Shown: positions 8,798 through 17,870, numbered from the stretch's first letter. The stretch: 64,000 bases of DNA from Actinophytocola xanthii (GCF_001921205.1 NZ_MSIE01000013.1:1-64000), one strand, 5' to 3'. A program made the numbers and translations. The notes: generated from the letters alone by a model not told the origin.

Positions 8798-9510
8798 CCT
8801 CTCGTGTCGGGCTCGCGGAACCGGGACGGGGACGAGAAACCCCTTTCCTGGCGGCCGAGCGGTGTCAGATCGAGGTAGTTGAAGGTGCCGTTGAGCAGGT
8901 CGGTACCCCGCGCGTAGGTCGAGTAGGTGTGGAAGACGCGCCCGCCGTCGCGCAGGAACACGCTCAGCCCGTGCCAGTCGGTGCCCTCGAGGATCCAGCC
9001 GAGGCCGGCCTCCTCGAGCTCCTCGGCACTGCGGTAGTTGTACTCCACGGGAGCGACGGCCGGGTCCAGCGACACGTGGAAGTCGTAGTTGAAGTCGCTG
9101 CCGTGCGAGGAGTGCCAGGGGAAGGTCCAGCCCATGCGCTCCTTGACGGCCGTGATCTCGGCCAGCGGTGCCCGGGACACCGCGGTGAACGAGGTGTCCC
9201 GGTCGTGCAGGTGGGCGAGGTGCCCGATGTTGTCGGACAGGAACGTGCACCCCGGGCAGACGTGGTCGGCTCCTGGCGGGAGCATGAAGTGGTAGACGAT
9301 GAGCTGGCGCCGGCCCTCGAACAGGTCGAGCAGCGTGCACCGCCCGGCGGGCCCCTCGAAGACGTACTCCTTGTCCAGCTCCACCATCGGCAGCTCGCGC
9401 CGCTCGGCGGCCACCCGGTCCCGCTCCTGGCTCAACCGCTTCTCGCTTTCGAGCAGCGCCTTCCGCGCGACCAGCCACTCCTCGCGCGAGGTGATCCTCG
9501 GCAGCTCCAC
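8794..9510 (-). CDS. DUF899 thioredoxin-like protein
   Basis: The 238-residue protein belongs to DUF899, a thioredoxin-fold family. It has the conserved HVCPGCTF segment with a CPGC motif near residue 87, the FEGRRQLIVYHFM strand and the FNYDFHVS region. No signal peptide is seen, so it is cytosolic. The CxxC motif suggests redox activity, but no member has a settled function. It sits 18 bp after the MFS gene and overlaps the DUF3224 gene, so it belongs to that operon. An AGGAGGAA Shine-Dalgarno precedes the ATG. Confidence 0.8.
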   Translation of the reverse strand: MELPRITSREEWLVARKALLESEKRLSQERDRVAAERRELPMVELDKEYVFEGPAGRCTLLDLFEGRRQLIVYHFMLPPGADHVCPGCTFLSDNIGHLAHLHDRDTSFTAVSRAPLAEITAVKERMGWTFPWHSSHGSDFNYDFHVSLDPAVAPVEYNYRSAEELEEAGLGWILEGTDWHGLSVFLRDGGRVFHTYSTYARGTDLLNGTFNYLDLTPLGRQERGFSSPSRFREPDTRG

Positions 9511-9528
9511 AGCCGTTCCTCCTCCTGC

Positions 9529-10956
9529 TCAGGCCTGGTTGCTCACCGGCTCCTCCGCCGGCGTCTCCATCCTGGCCCGAGGTGCCGGCCGCAGCAGCGT
9601 GACCGCCACCGCGACGGCCACCGCGGCGAAGACGACGACCGCGCCGAAGCCGGCCCCCAGCCCCTCGGTCAGCGCGGCGCGCGGGGTGTCACCGCTCGCG
9701 AACGCGGTGCTGACCGAGGTCACCACCGCGACCCCGAGCGCCCCGCCGATCTGGAACGCGGCCGTGTTGATGCCGGAGGCGAGCCCGGACTCCCGGGGCG
9801 GGACGGTGCTCAGCGCGGCGATCGAGGACGCGACGAAGCACGCGCCGAGGCCGGGACCGAAGACCACCAGTGCGAGGAACAGGTCGCCCCAGTAGGTTCC
9901 CCGCTCGGACACCCCGGTCAGCAGCAGCGCGCCGACGCCGACCAGGACCAGCCCGCCGACCGCCACCGCCCGGACCCCGACCCTGCCCACGACGGACTGG
10001 GCGAGCGCGGAGCCTCCGATGTTGACCAGGGTCATCGGCAGGAAGCCGAGTCCGAACGCGACGGCCGAGTAGCCGAGCACCTGTTGGCCGTAGAGCGAGG
10101 CGCCGAGCGCCACGCCGAAGGCCGAGGCGCCCAGCAGCAGCATGACGAGGTTGCCGCCGACCATCCCGCGGGCCCGGAAGACGTGCAGCGGCACCAGCGG
10201 GGCCGGCGCACGCCGCTCCACGACGACGAACACCGCGAGCAGGGCGACCGCGGCGGCGAGCAGCCCGAGCGTGGTCGTGGCGGTCCAGCCGGCCCGGGGC
10301 GCCTCGACGACGGCGAGGACCGCGGCCACCAGGGCGGCCGTGATCGTCACGGCTCCCACCGGGTCGAGCCCGCGCCGGTCGCCCTCGGCCCGGCTCTCCC
10401 GCAGCAGCAGCGGGGACAGGGCGAACAGCGCGGCGGCGACCGGGATGTTGATGAAGAAGATCCACGGCCAGCCGAGGAAGTCGGTGATCGGACCGCCGAT
10501 CAGCAGCGCGGCGCTGGCCCCGAACCCCATCGTGCCCGACCAGACGGCGAGCGCCTTGTTCCGCTCGGCCGGTATCTGGAACGTGGTCATCAGGATCGAC
10601 AGTGCGCTGGGCGCCATCACCGCGGCGGAGACACCCTGCACCACCCGGGCGGCGATGAGCACGGCCGGCGCCCAGGCGAGCCCGCAGAGCAGGGAGCTCA
10701 CCAGGAACAGCAGCGTGCCGGCCATGAACACCCGGCGCCGGCCGAGCAGGTCGGCGCAGCGGCCACCGAGCAGCAGCAGCCCGCCGAAGCTGACCAGGTA
10801 GCCGCTGAGCACCCACTGCGCGCCCGGGCCGCTCATGCCCAGGTTCTCCTGCATGGACGGCAGGGCGAGCGTGACGATCTGCGAGTCGAGCGTGATGAAG
10901 AAACTGGCGACGCACAGCAGGGACAGGGCCTTCCAGCGTCGGGGATCGGGGGTCAT
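9529..10956 (-). CDS. DHA2-type (14-helix) MFS drug exporter
   Basis: This is a 475-residue major facilitator of the DHA2 type. Visible marks are LDSQIVTLALPSMQ in helix 1, the motif-A loop GGRCADLLGRRRV, VVQGVSAAVMAPSAL in helix 4, and about 14 hydrophobic segments overall. It should export small lipophilic compounds using the proton gradient. Its ATG overlaps the asnB stop (ATGA), so the two are co-translated. That link suggests it may export a product made or amidated with the help of AsnB; this is inference. Substrate unknown. Confidence 0.85.
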   Translation of the reverse strand: MTPDPRRWKALSLLCVASFFITLDSQIVTLALPSMQENLGMSGPGAQWVLSGYLVSFGGLLLLGGRCADLLGRRRVFMAGTLLFLVSSLLCGLAWAPAVLIAARVVQGVSAAVMAPSALSILMTTFQIPAERNKALAVWSGTMGFGASAALLIGGPITDFLGWPWIFFINIPVAAALFALSPLLLRESRAEGDRRGLDPVGAVTITAALVAAVLAVVEAPRAGWTATTTLGLLAAAVALLAVFVVVERRAPAPLVPLHVFRARGMVGGNLVMLLLGASAFGVALGASLYGQQVLGYSAVAFGLGFLPMTLVNIGGSALAQSVVGRVGVRAVAVGGLVLVGVGALLLTGVSERGTYWGDLFLALVVFGPGLGACFVASSIAALSTVPPRESGLASGINTAAFQIGGALGVAVVTSVSTAFASGDTPRAALTEGLGAGFGAVVVFAAVAVAVAVTLLRPAPRARMETPAEEPVSNQA

Positions 10957-12794
10957 GTCAGCTCCACTCTCGGCCGATAGGTGTCCAACCACAGGGCGAT
11001 GTCCAACGCCCGTTCCAGCGACGAGCGGGCGGCGTAGGTGGTCTGCGGGTCCGGCTCCCGCACCTTCGCCTCGAGCCAGTCGTAGCTGACCAGCTCGAAG
11101 ACCGGGTGCTCCGGCGCGGCGAGCAGGTCCTTCGCGTTGGCGCGCAGCGCGGCCGCGTAGCCGGGGTCCTGAGTGGACGGGTAGGGCGCCTTGGCCCGCT
11201 CCAGGACCGACCGGGGCAGCATGCTCCCGGTGGCGGCCCGCAGCAGGCTCTTCTCCCGCCCGTCGAAGGTCTTGAGCGCCCACGGTGCGTTGTAGACGTA
11301 CTCGACGAGCCGGTGGTCGCAGAACGGCACCCGGACCTCGAGCCCGGTCGCCATGCTCGTGCGGTCCTTGCGGTCGAGCAGCACCCGCACCCACCGCGTC
11401 AGGTGCAGGTGGCTGATCCGGCGCTGCCGCCACTCGAGCTCGCTCTCCCCGTCCAGCCGCTCGATCTCGGCGACCGCCGTGGCGTAGCTGTCGCGGAGGT
11501 AGCCGTCGAGGTCGAGGACCTTGCGCGCGTCGTGGGTGAGGACCTCGGTGTCCTCGCCGAAGTACTCGCCCCAGCGCACCAGCCAGGGGAACATCTCCGC
11601 CTGCCGGACGGCCGGGTCGAAGTACCAGAGGTAACCGCCGAACACCTCGTCCGCGGACTCCCCGGACAGCGCGACCGTCGAGTGCTTCCGGATCTCGCGG
11701 AACAGCAGGTACAGCGAGGTGTCCAGGTCGCCGTTGCCACCCGGCATGTCCCGGGCGCGCAGGACCTCGGCGCGGACGGCCGGGTCGGCGTGGTCGGCGG
11801 CCCCGAGCACGATGTCCTGGTGCTCCGACCCCACGTGGCGGGCCACCTCGTGGGCGAACGGCGTGTCGGCCTGGGGGCGGACGGCGTCCTCGACGAAGTC
11901 CTCGGTGCGCCCCTCGAAGTCGACCGAGAAGCTGCGGACGGTCTCCCCCCGCTCGCCGAGCTGGGCCGCGGCGACGGCGGTCAGTGCCGAGGAGTCCAGG
12001 CCGCCGGAGAGCAGCGTGCACCGGGGCACGTCGGAGACCAGCTGGCGGCGCACGATGTCCTCGAACAGGTCCCGCACCCGCGCGACCGTGGTGTCCTGGT
12101 CGTCGGTGTGCGGCCGGGTGCGCAGCCGCCAGTAGGTCCGTTCGCGGATCCCGGCCGGGTCCACCATGACCACCGTGCCCGGCTTCACCTCGTGCATGCC
12201 CCGCCAGAACGCGTCGCCGGGGGTCTTGACGAAGGCGAACAGCTCACGCAGGCCCTCGGCCCCGACGACCCGGTCGGCGAGCGGGTTGGCCAGGATCGCC
12301 TTGGGCTCGGACCCGAACAACACCCCGTCGGGGGTGGGGTAGTAGTAGAGGGGTTTGACCCCCAGCCGGTCGCGGACCATCACCAGCGTGCGGGTCCGCG
12401 CGTCCCACACGGCCAGGGCGAACATGCCGTTGAGCCGCTCCGCGACGGCCGGCCCCCATTCGAGGTAGCCGTGCAGCACGACCTCGGTGTCCGAGCGCGT
12501 GTGGAAGCGGTGGCCCCGGCCGCGCAGCTCCTCACGGAGCTCGGTGAAGTTGTACGCCTCGCCCGAGTACACCAGCGTGACCGCGCCCCGGGGGGTGTCC
12601 ACGGTCATCGGCTGCCGCCCGCCGGGCAGGTCGATGACGGCGAGCCTGCGGTGCCCGAGCGCGGCGTGCCGGTCCACCCAGGTGCCGCGTTCGTCCGGGC
12701 CCCGCCTGGCCATCGAGTCGGTCATCTCGTCCAGGACTGCGGTCTCCCCGCGAAGATCGCGGCCGAAGGAGACCCAACCGGTGATCCCACACAT
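10953..12794 (-). CDS. asnB: Asparagine synthase (glutamine-hydrolysing)
   Basis: The 613-residue enzyme has both halves of AsnB. The N-terminal class II glutaminase begins MCGITGWV, with Cys2 as nucleophile once Met is removed. The synthetase half has the PP-loop LLSGGLDSSAL and ALSGESADEVFGGY. It makes amides from carboxylates using glutamine and ATP. A longer frame exists upstream, but the MCG start is required for the nucleophile and has a GGGGAGG Shine-Dalgarno six bases before it. Its position at the head of an operon with an exporter and two redox/stress proteins hints at a secondary-metabolism or cell-wall amidation role rather than housekeeping asparagine supply. Confidence 0.92.
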   Translation of the reverse strand: MCGITGWVSFGRDLRGETAVLDEMTDSMARRGPDERGTWVDRHAALGHRRLAVIDLPGGRQPMTVDTPRGAVTLVYSGEAYNFTELREELRGRGHRFHTRSDTEVVLHGYLEWGPAVAERLNGMFALAVWDARTRTLVMVRDRLGVKPLYYYPTPDGVLFGSEPKAILANPLADRVVGAEGLRELFAFVKTPGDAFWRGMHEVKPGTVVMVDPAGIRERTYWRLRTRPHTDDQDTTVARVRDLFEDIVRRQLVSDVPRCTLLSGGLDSSALTAVAAAQLGERGETVRSFSVDFEGRTEDFVEDAVRPQADTPFAHEVARHVGSEHQDIVLGAADHADPAVRAEVLRARDMPGGNGDLDTSLYLLFREIRKHSTVALSGESADEVFGGYLWYFDPAVRQAEMFPWLVRWGEYFGEDTEVLTHDARKVLDLDGYLRDSYATAVAEIERLDGESELEWRQRRISHLHLTRWVRVLLDRKDRTSMATGLEVRVPFCDHRLVEYVYNAPWALKTFDGREKSLLRAATGSMLPRSVLERAKAPYPSTQDPGYAAALRANAKDLLAAPEHPVFELVSYDWLEAKVREPDPQTTYAARSSLERALDIALWLDTYRPRVELT

Positions 12795-12914
12795 CTCGCA
12801 CCTCCCCATGGGCTCGTGGAAAACAGGACGCGAGTCCACGGTGGCGCAGGGGGTGGTCCACGGCATCTTCCAGAATGCGGTGGTCAACACCGGAACCGGT
12901 GAGAGCGGCGCGAC

Positions 12915-13727
12915 TCAGCAGTGCCGGTAGAAGTGGCCGGGCTCCCCGGCCGGCACGAGCGCCCGGTCACGGAGGATCGTGGCCGGGCCGTCGCCGGCGC
13001 AGGCCTGCGCGGGCTCGGGCCAGTCGTCGGTGTACTCGATGTCGATCACCCGTCCGCCGTAGGCCTCGCGGTAGGCGTCGCACTCGTCCCAGCGGCGGCA
13101 CTCCTCGACCACGGCGAAGTCGAAGCCGGCCTCGTCACGGCCGCGCACGCCGAGGTCGGCGGTGTTCTTCTGGCCGACCGACAGCCCGCTGTCGTGGGCG
13201 ATACGGATCAACGCCGTGGCCAGGGCCAGGTTGTCCGCCATCGTGAGGGCACCGCCGGAGCGGAGGTAGGAGTCCAGGTTGTCCAGCTCGACCGCGTCGA
13301 AGCCGGCCCTGGCGCACCCCCGCACGGTCTCCCCGACGACCTCGGCGATCCGGTCCCGCCGCTGCGCCGTCGAGGTGTCCAGGAGCAGCTCGTCCGGCCA
13401 GTTCTCGTCCGCGACCGGGTCGCCGGCCGGGTCGTGCAGGACCAGCTCGGGGCGGTGGGCGAGCCAGTCCGCACGCTCGCCCGGCTGGGTCTGGAACCCG
13501 TTCACGTAGCAGACGTTGAACAGCCCCGGCGCGGGGTCGGCCGCCGCGTCCCGGACCACGACCGCGGTCCCCTCCGGAGGCGGGTAGGCACCGCCCAGCT
13601 GGTAGTCGAACGCCGGGTCCTCGGGGAACGCGGGGTGGGTGGGGTCGGTGCCGGCCGGGCCGGCGCAGGCGGTCAGGACGAGGAGCGCGGCCGGCGCCGC
13701 CCGTCGTACCGCCGTCCACACCCGCAT
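12915..13727 (-). CDS. GH114-family lipoprotein (endo-alpha-1,4-polygalactosaminidase-like)
   Basis: This is a 270-residue lipoprotein with lipobox LTAC (Cys about residue 21) followed by a TIM-barrel-like domain of the GH114/TM1410 type: the FDYQLGG opening, VCYVNGFQ, GFDAVELDNLDSY with a candidate catalytic acidic pair, and VGQKNTADL. GH114 members hydrolyse alpha-1,4-linked galactosamine in fungal or bacterial exopolysaccharide. It is anchored outside the cell and divergent from the sugar-dehydrogenase/esterase fusion, which places it at the edge of a carbohydrate island. The intervening 198 bp carry the fusion gene's operator. Confidence 0.8.
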   Translation of the reverse strand: MRVWTAVRRAAPAALLVLTACAGPAGTDPTHPAFPEDPAFDYQLGGAYPPPEGTAVVVRDAAADPAPGLFNVCYVNGFQTQPGERADWLAHRPELVLHDPAGDPVADENWPDELLLDTSTAQRRDRIAEVVGETVRGCARAGFDAVELDNLDSYLRSGGALTMADNLALATALIRIAHDSGLSVGQKNTADLGVRGRDEAGFDFAVVEECRRWDECDAYREAYGGRVIDIEYTDDWPEPAQACAGDGPATILRDRALVPAGEPGHFYRHC

Positions 13728-13866
13728 GACCTGAGCTGGCCTTTCCTTCGCCGTCCGACAGGGGCCAGCCTAGGCCGCGTCCCTCAGGACTCACGGTCGC
13801 GGTCTTCGCGCCGCCCTCCGGCCGGGCGCGAGGAGTCAGCGGGTGGCTCCGGCGGGGCCTGAGTCG

Positions 13867-13887
13867 TACGCTATGGGAGCGCTCCCA
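13867..13887 (+). promoter_or_regulatory. CebR-type operator next to a -10 element
   Basis: The 14-bp perfect palindrome TGGGAGCGCTCCCA occupies 13874-13887 and is identical to the known consensus site of CebR, the cello-oligosaccharide repressor of Streptomyces. A -10-like TACGCT sits at 13867-13872, so the operator would cover the transcription start. It lies 38 bp before the start codon of the dehydrogenase-esterase fusion. Confidence 0.85.
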
Positions 13888-13925
13888 AATATCTCCGGAT
13901 TCCCCCTGCTTCCGAGGAGTTGGAA

Positions 13926-15746
13926 ATGCAGCGACAACGCAGTCGCCTTGCCGGCGTGGTGGTCGGCGCCGCACTCGCCCTGCCCCTGCTCGGGGCCGGT
14001 TCGACAGCGGCGGAACCCGAGGCCGCGCCGGCCCGGGACGTCCCGCTCGAGCAGGTCCGGGTCGCCACCACCCAGGTCGCCTCCGGCCTGCGGCGCCCGA
14101 CCACCGTCGTTGGCCTGGCCGACGGCCGGCTGCTCGTCACCGAGAAGCAGGGGACCGTCCGGTCCTACCACCCCACCAGCGGGCTGGCCGCCGACCCGGT
14201 ACTGGACCTCCGCGACCGGGTGGACAGCTCGGACAACGAGCGCGGGCTGCTCGGCATCACGCCGGCGCCGGACTTCGCCCAGACGTCGCTGGTGTACGTG
14301 GCGTACACCAGCCTGCCCGACGGGGCGCTGACGCTGTCCCGGGTCAGGCTGGGTGACCCGGGCAGCGAGCAGATCGTGCTCACCCAGGAGCACGCCGAGT
14401 ACGGCAACCACAACGGCGGGCACATCACCTTCGGCCCGGACGGCTACCTGTACTGGGTGCTCGGTGACGGCGGCGGCTTCGGCGACCCGTTCGGCAGCGG
14501 GCAGAACCTGGGCACCCTGCTCGGCAAGATCCTGCGCCTGGACGTCAACCGGTCCTGCGAGTCCCGCCCCTACTGCGTGCCAGCGGACAACCCCTACGTC
14601 GGGGTCTCCGGAGCCCGACCCGAGATCTGGGTGTCCGGTGTGCGCAACGCCTGGCGGTTCTCCTTCGACCACGCGGACGGTTCACTGTGGATCGGGGACG
14701 TCGGCCAGGGCACGCGCGAGGAGGTCGACCACCTCGGGCCCGAGGACGGCGGAGCGAACCTCGGCTGGTCCTGCCGCGAGGGGACGACCGTGTTCCGCCC
14801 CGAGCGCTGCGACCCGGAGGTCGAGTACACCGACCCGGTGTTCGAGTACCAGTCCTCCGCGCAGGGCTGCTCGGTGATCGGCGGCCACGTGTACCGCGGT
14901 CAGCAGTTCGCCGACCTGGTCGAAGGCACCTACGTGGCGACCGACTACTGCTCGAGCACGGCGTGGGCGATCCGGGCCGACGGCGACGGCACGTACACGA
15001 CCGGCACGATCGGTGAGTTCCCCACCCAGGTGACGTCGTTCGGTGAGGACGCGAACGGGGAGCTGTACGTGGTCAACGACCTGCCCGGCGGGCTGCACAG
15101 GGTGTCCTTCGAGCAGGTCGCGGCGCCGGAGCCGGTCCGGGTCATGCCGCTGGGCGACTCGATCACCGGCTCGCCGGGGTGCTGGCGCGCTCTGCTGTGG
15201 GACCAGCTGCGGGTCAACGGTGTCACCGGCGTGGACTTCGTGGGCACCCAGGCACCGCAGGGCTGCGGCTTTCCCTATGACGGCGAGCACGAGGGGCACG
15301 GCGGCGCGCTGGTGACCACCGTGGCCCAGCAGAACCAGCTACCGCCCTGGCTCGATGCCGCGGACCCGGACGTCGTCCTGATGCACTTCGGCACCAACGA
15401 CGTCTGGAGCAACCGGCCGACCGCGACGATCCTCGCCGCGTACCGGACGCTCGTGGACCAGATGCGGGCGCACAACCCCGACATCGCGGTGCTGGTCGCG
15501 CAGATCATCCCGATGAACCCGAGCGGCTGCGCCGAGTGCGCGGCCCGCGTGGTCGACCTCGACGCGGCGATCCCGGCGTGGGCGGAGTCGGTCAGCACCG
15601 AACGGTCCCCGGTGGTCGTGGTCGACCAGTGGACCGGCTTCTCGACCCAGAGCGACACCTACGACGGCGTCCACCCCAACGCCTCGGGCGACCAGAAGAT
15701 CGCCTCCCGCTGGTACCCCGCGCTCGTCGCGGCCCTGGGGTCCTGA
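13926..15746 (+). CDS. Secreted PQQ-type glucose/sorbosone dehydrogenase fused to SGNH esterase
   Basis: The 606-residue secreted protein has a signal peptide (LAGVVVGAALALPLLGAG). Residues about 40-400 form a GSDH six-bladed propeller (LLVTEKQG, NHNGGHITFGPDG, LGTLLGKILRLDVN, WVSGVRNAWRF), the fold that uses PQQ to oxidise sugars. Residues about 405-606 form an SGNH/GDSL esterase with GDSIT, FGTNDVW and the DGVHP Asp-His pair. ATG at 13926 was preferred to the TTG two codons earlier because GAGGAG lies at the right distance. The exact CebR box upstream suggests induction by cello-oligosaccharides, so a joint deacetylation and sugar-oxidation role on plant cell wall is likely. Confidence 0.85.
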   Translation: MQRQRSRLAGVVVGAALALPLLGAGSTAAEPEAAPARDVPLEQVRVATTQVASGLRRPTTVVGLADGRLLVTEKQGTVRSYHPTSGLAADPVLDLRDRVDSSDNERGLLGITPAPDFAQTSLVYVAYTSLPDGALTLSRVRLGDPGSEQIVLTQEHAEYGNHNGGHITFGPDGYLYWVLGDGGGFGDPFGSGQNLGTLLGKILRLDVNRSCESRPYCVPADNPYVGVSGARPEIWVSGVRNAWRFSFDHADGSLWIGDVGQGTREEVDHLGPEDGGANLGWSCREGTTVFRPERCDPEVEYTDPVFEYQSSAQGCSVIGGHVYRGQQFADLVEGTYVATDYCSSTAWAIRADGDGTYTTGTIGEFPTQVTSFGEDANGELYVVNDLPGGLHRVSFEQVAAPEPVRVMPLGDSITGSPGCWRALLWDQLRVNGVTGVDFVGTQAPQGCGFPYDGEHEGHGGALVTTVAQQNQLPPWLDAADPDVVLMHFGTNDVWSNRPTATILAAYRTLVDQMRAHNPDIAVLVAQIIPMNPSGCAECAARVVDLDAAIPAWAESVSTERSPVVVVDQWTGFSTQSDTYDGVHPNASGDQKIASRWYPALVAALGS

Positions 15747-15751
15747 CGGTC

Positions 15752-15789
15752 GGCACCCTGCCGCGGCTCACCCCTCGCGGCAGGGTGCC
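15752..15789. terminator. Bidirectional hairpin terminator
   Basis: A perfect 13-bp stem (GGCACCCTGCCGC at 15752-15764 pairing with 15777-15789) with a 12-base loop lies between the convergent ends at 15746 and 15806. No U-tract. Confidence 0.75.
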
Positions 15790-15805
15790 CTGGCCCTAGC
15801 TGTAC

Positions 15806-16318
15806 CTAGCAGCTGGCGGTGATCGTCGCGCTCTCGACGGTGAGCGAGGCGACGGCGGGCTGGTAGCCGGGGGCGATGGTGGTGAACGTCGCGCGGGTGG
15901 ACGCGGTCTTCGTCAGGCCGGTGGCGCCGTAGACGCACGACTCGTACACCGCCGCCTCGGCCCTGCTGGAGTTGGCCTGGCTGATGGTGCCCCGCATCCC
16001 CGCCACGGTGCCGTTCTGCAGCATGATGGTGGTGTCGACACCGAGGCCAGCCACCCTGGCGGGATTCCCGTTGGGCTCGCGGCAGTCGATCCTCGCCATG
16101 GTCAGGATGATCCCGGAGTTGTAGAGGACATCGGGTGGGAACGCGGTCCCGGTGCAGATGATGTACTGCGGGCCCGTGGCCCACGACTCCCTGGTGAGCA
16201 GGATCTGGCCCTCTGGCGCCGCCGTCGCCGTCGCGGGAACGGCGACGATGGCGAGCGCGGTGAGGACGACGGTCGCGAGGACTTTTCCGAAGGTGCGTGA
16301 ACGAGCCCTGGTTCTCAT
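15806..16318 (-). CDS. Secreted hypothetical protein with four cysteines
   Basis: This 170-residue protein has a clear signal peptide (VLATVVLTALAIVAVPATATA) and a mature domain of about 135 residues with four cysteines (contexts IICTG, IDCRE, ESCVY and a C-terminal TASC), which suggests two disulfides. I do not recognise the family. The mature part is rich in beta-favouring residues and ends on the last cysteine, which would tie down the C-terminus. It is transcribed alone between the pectate-lyase gene and a strong terminator. A small secreted effector or wall-associated protein is possible. Confidence 0.7.
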   Translation of the reverse strand: MRTRARSRTFGKVLATVVLTALAIVAVPATATAAPEGQILLTRESWATGPQYIICTGTAFPPDVLYNSGIILTMARIDCREPNGNPARVAGLGVDTTIMLQNGTVAGMRGTISQANSSRAEAAVYESCVYGATGLTKTASTRATFTTIAPGYQPAVASLTVESATITASC

Positions 16319-16432
16319 GGAACCCCTCCCAGTCGGCGTGCGCGTCAGCGTCCCGCCACCGCCGTGTCGCGGTCAACGTGACAAGTGATGAAAGCCGCGC
16401 CGTCACCAGGGATCCGCGCCCGCGTGTTCACG

Positions 16433-17698
16433 CTAGGGGACAAGACCGTTCAGGTATCTCTCCACAGTGGAGTAACCATCCGCGCCGATGTCGTCGGAGT
16501 CGTCCGGGTCGTCGGGGTCCAGCCCGTTCGCCCGCTCCCACGCGTCCGGCATGCCGTCGCGGTCGTCGTCGGCGGGCGGGGTGCCGCCGGCGAGGGTTCC
16601 GAAGCCGCCGACCGCGGCGGGGTCGGTGATGATCGCACCGGTGCCGGCGGCCACGTCGGCGGTCACCCGCCGGTCGATCGCGTCGCGGCGCAGCGACGCC
16701 CCGGCGGTGGCGAGCACGCCCCGGTAGGCCTGGGCGGCGGGTGCCGCCGGTGCGGCCGGGAAGGCGAACGGCGCCGGTTCGACCACGACCTCGCCGAGGT
16801 CGGCGGTGGTCACCGGAACCCCGTCGAGGACGCCGTCGCGGTTCGCGTCGTGGTGGTTGTCCTCGGCGAAGATGTGGAAGTTGAGGTTCCCCCGGGTGAA
16901 CGGACCGCCCGAGCCGGTCGACAGCCCCTTGACGAAGTAGTTGCCCACCACGTTCGCGTCGCTGCGCCCGGCCGAGTCGCCTTCGATGTAGGCGTCGGAC
17001 CCCCAGTTGTAGACCACGTTGTTGACGAACTGGTTGCGCACCTTGACCTTGGGGTTACGGGTCTTGTTGTGCGCGTAGAGGGTGCGGTAGATCGTCACCC
17101 CGTCGCTCTGCACGAGCCCGCCGCAGGAGTGGGGGTCCAGGCCCTCGGAGATGATCGAGTGCTGCACCGTGATGCCGGTGCTGTTGTTGATCGAGAAGTT
17201 CTCGTCACGTCCCCACGACACCGAGACGTGGTCGAAGATCTGGTCGCGTCCCTCGTTGATCGTCACCCCGTCACGGTTCTGGTTCGGCGTCAGGCCGTGC
17301 CGGAAGCGCAGGTACCGGATGACGACGTTGCTCGCGTTGGAGGTCGAGACCTGGTAGCCGCGGGTGGCGACCCCGTCCCCCGGCGCGGTCTGGCCGGCGA
17401 TCGTGATGTCGCTGGCGACGCCCAGCGGGGACCGCAGGTCGATGTACCCGCCGACGTCGAAGACGACGATCCGCGGACCCGTGCTCACGGCGTCGCGCAG
17501 CGAGCCGGGACCGGAGTCGTCGAGGTTCGTCACGTGGTACACCTCGCCGCCGCGCCCGCCGGTGGCGTGCGCGCCGAACCCGACGGCGCCGGGGAAGGCG
17601 GGCGCCGCCGCGGCGGCGGGTGTCGCGAGGACCGGCGCCGGGCCGACGAGGCCGGTGCAGACGACGAGCGCGGCCGCGTATACCAGACCTCGTCCCAT
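16433..17698 (-). CDS. Secreted pectate lyase (PL1-like beta-helix) with calcium-binding tail
   Basis: This is a 421-residue exported protein with a signal peptide, then a right-handed beta-helix of the pectate-lyase type: FPGAVGFGAHATGGRGG, VTNLDDSGPGSLRDAV, IAGQTAPGDGV, RYLRFRHG, and DQIFDHVSVSWG in the catalytic region. The last 50 residues (DDDRDGMPDAWERANGLDP and further acidic repeats) form EF-hand or thrombospondin-type-3 calcium loops. It should cut polygalacturonan by calcium-dependent beta-elimination. It is divergent from the double-domain pectate lyase across a 241-bp promoter region, so both are probably induced together. Confidence 0.82.
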   Translation of the reverse strand: MGRGLVYAAALVVCTGLVGPAPVLATPAAAAAPAFPGAVGFGAHATGGRGGEVYHVTNLDDSGPGSLRDAVSTGPRIVVFDVGGYIDLRSPLGVASDITIAGQTAPGDGVATRGYQVSTSNASNVVIRYLRFRHGLTPNQNRDGVTINEGRDQIFDHVSVSWGRDENFSINNSTGITVQHSIISEGLDPHSCGGLVQSDGVTIYRTLYAHNKTRNPKVKVRNQFVNNVVYNWGSDAYIEGDSAGRSDANVVGNYFVKGLSTGSGGPFTRGNLNFHIFAEDNHHDANRDGVLDGVPVTTADLGEVVVEPAPFAFPAAPAAPAAQAYRGVLATAGASLRRDAIDRRVTADVAAGTGAIITDPAAVGGFGTLAGGTPPADDDRDGMPDAWERANGLDPDDPDDSDDIGADGYSTVERYLNGLVP

Positions 17699-17750
17699 GG
17701 CGGTCCTTTCGCCGATCCGGACGTTTCCCGTAGGCCAACCAGATGCAGCG

Positions 17751-17780
17751 TAATTACGCGCGGGTGCACGATTCCGGCAA
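17751..17780 (-). promoter_or_regulatory. Possible promoter of the minus-strand pectate lyase
   Basis: Read on the minus strand, a TTGCCG (17780-17775) is followed after 18 bases by TAATTA (17756-17751), about 50 bp before the start codon. This AT-rich hexamer is rare in this GC background. The -35 match is only partial. Confidence 0.4.
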
Positions 17781-17824
17781 CCATGTGAAGGATTCCGTTC
17801 CCCAGACCCGCTCCCGTTGATGGT

Positions 17825-17870
17825 TTGACACCGACACCGTTCCGGCTTTAGCTTGCGGTAAGCGCTTTCC
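17825..17870 (+). promoter_or_regulatory. Promoter with LacI-type operator for the double pectate lyase
   Basis: A consensus -35 TTGACA (17825-17830), an 18-base spacer and a -10-like TAGCTT (17849-17854) are followed at once by the near-palindrome GGTAAGCGCTTTCC (17857-17870). Its AAGCGCTT core is typical of LacI-family operators. Placed over the start site it should act as a repressor site. The repressor gene is not in the window. Confidence 0.7.
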
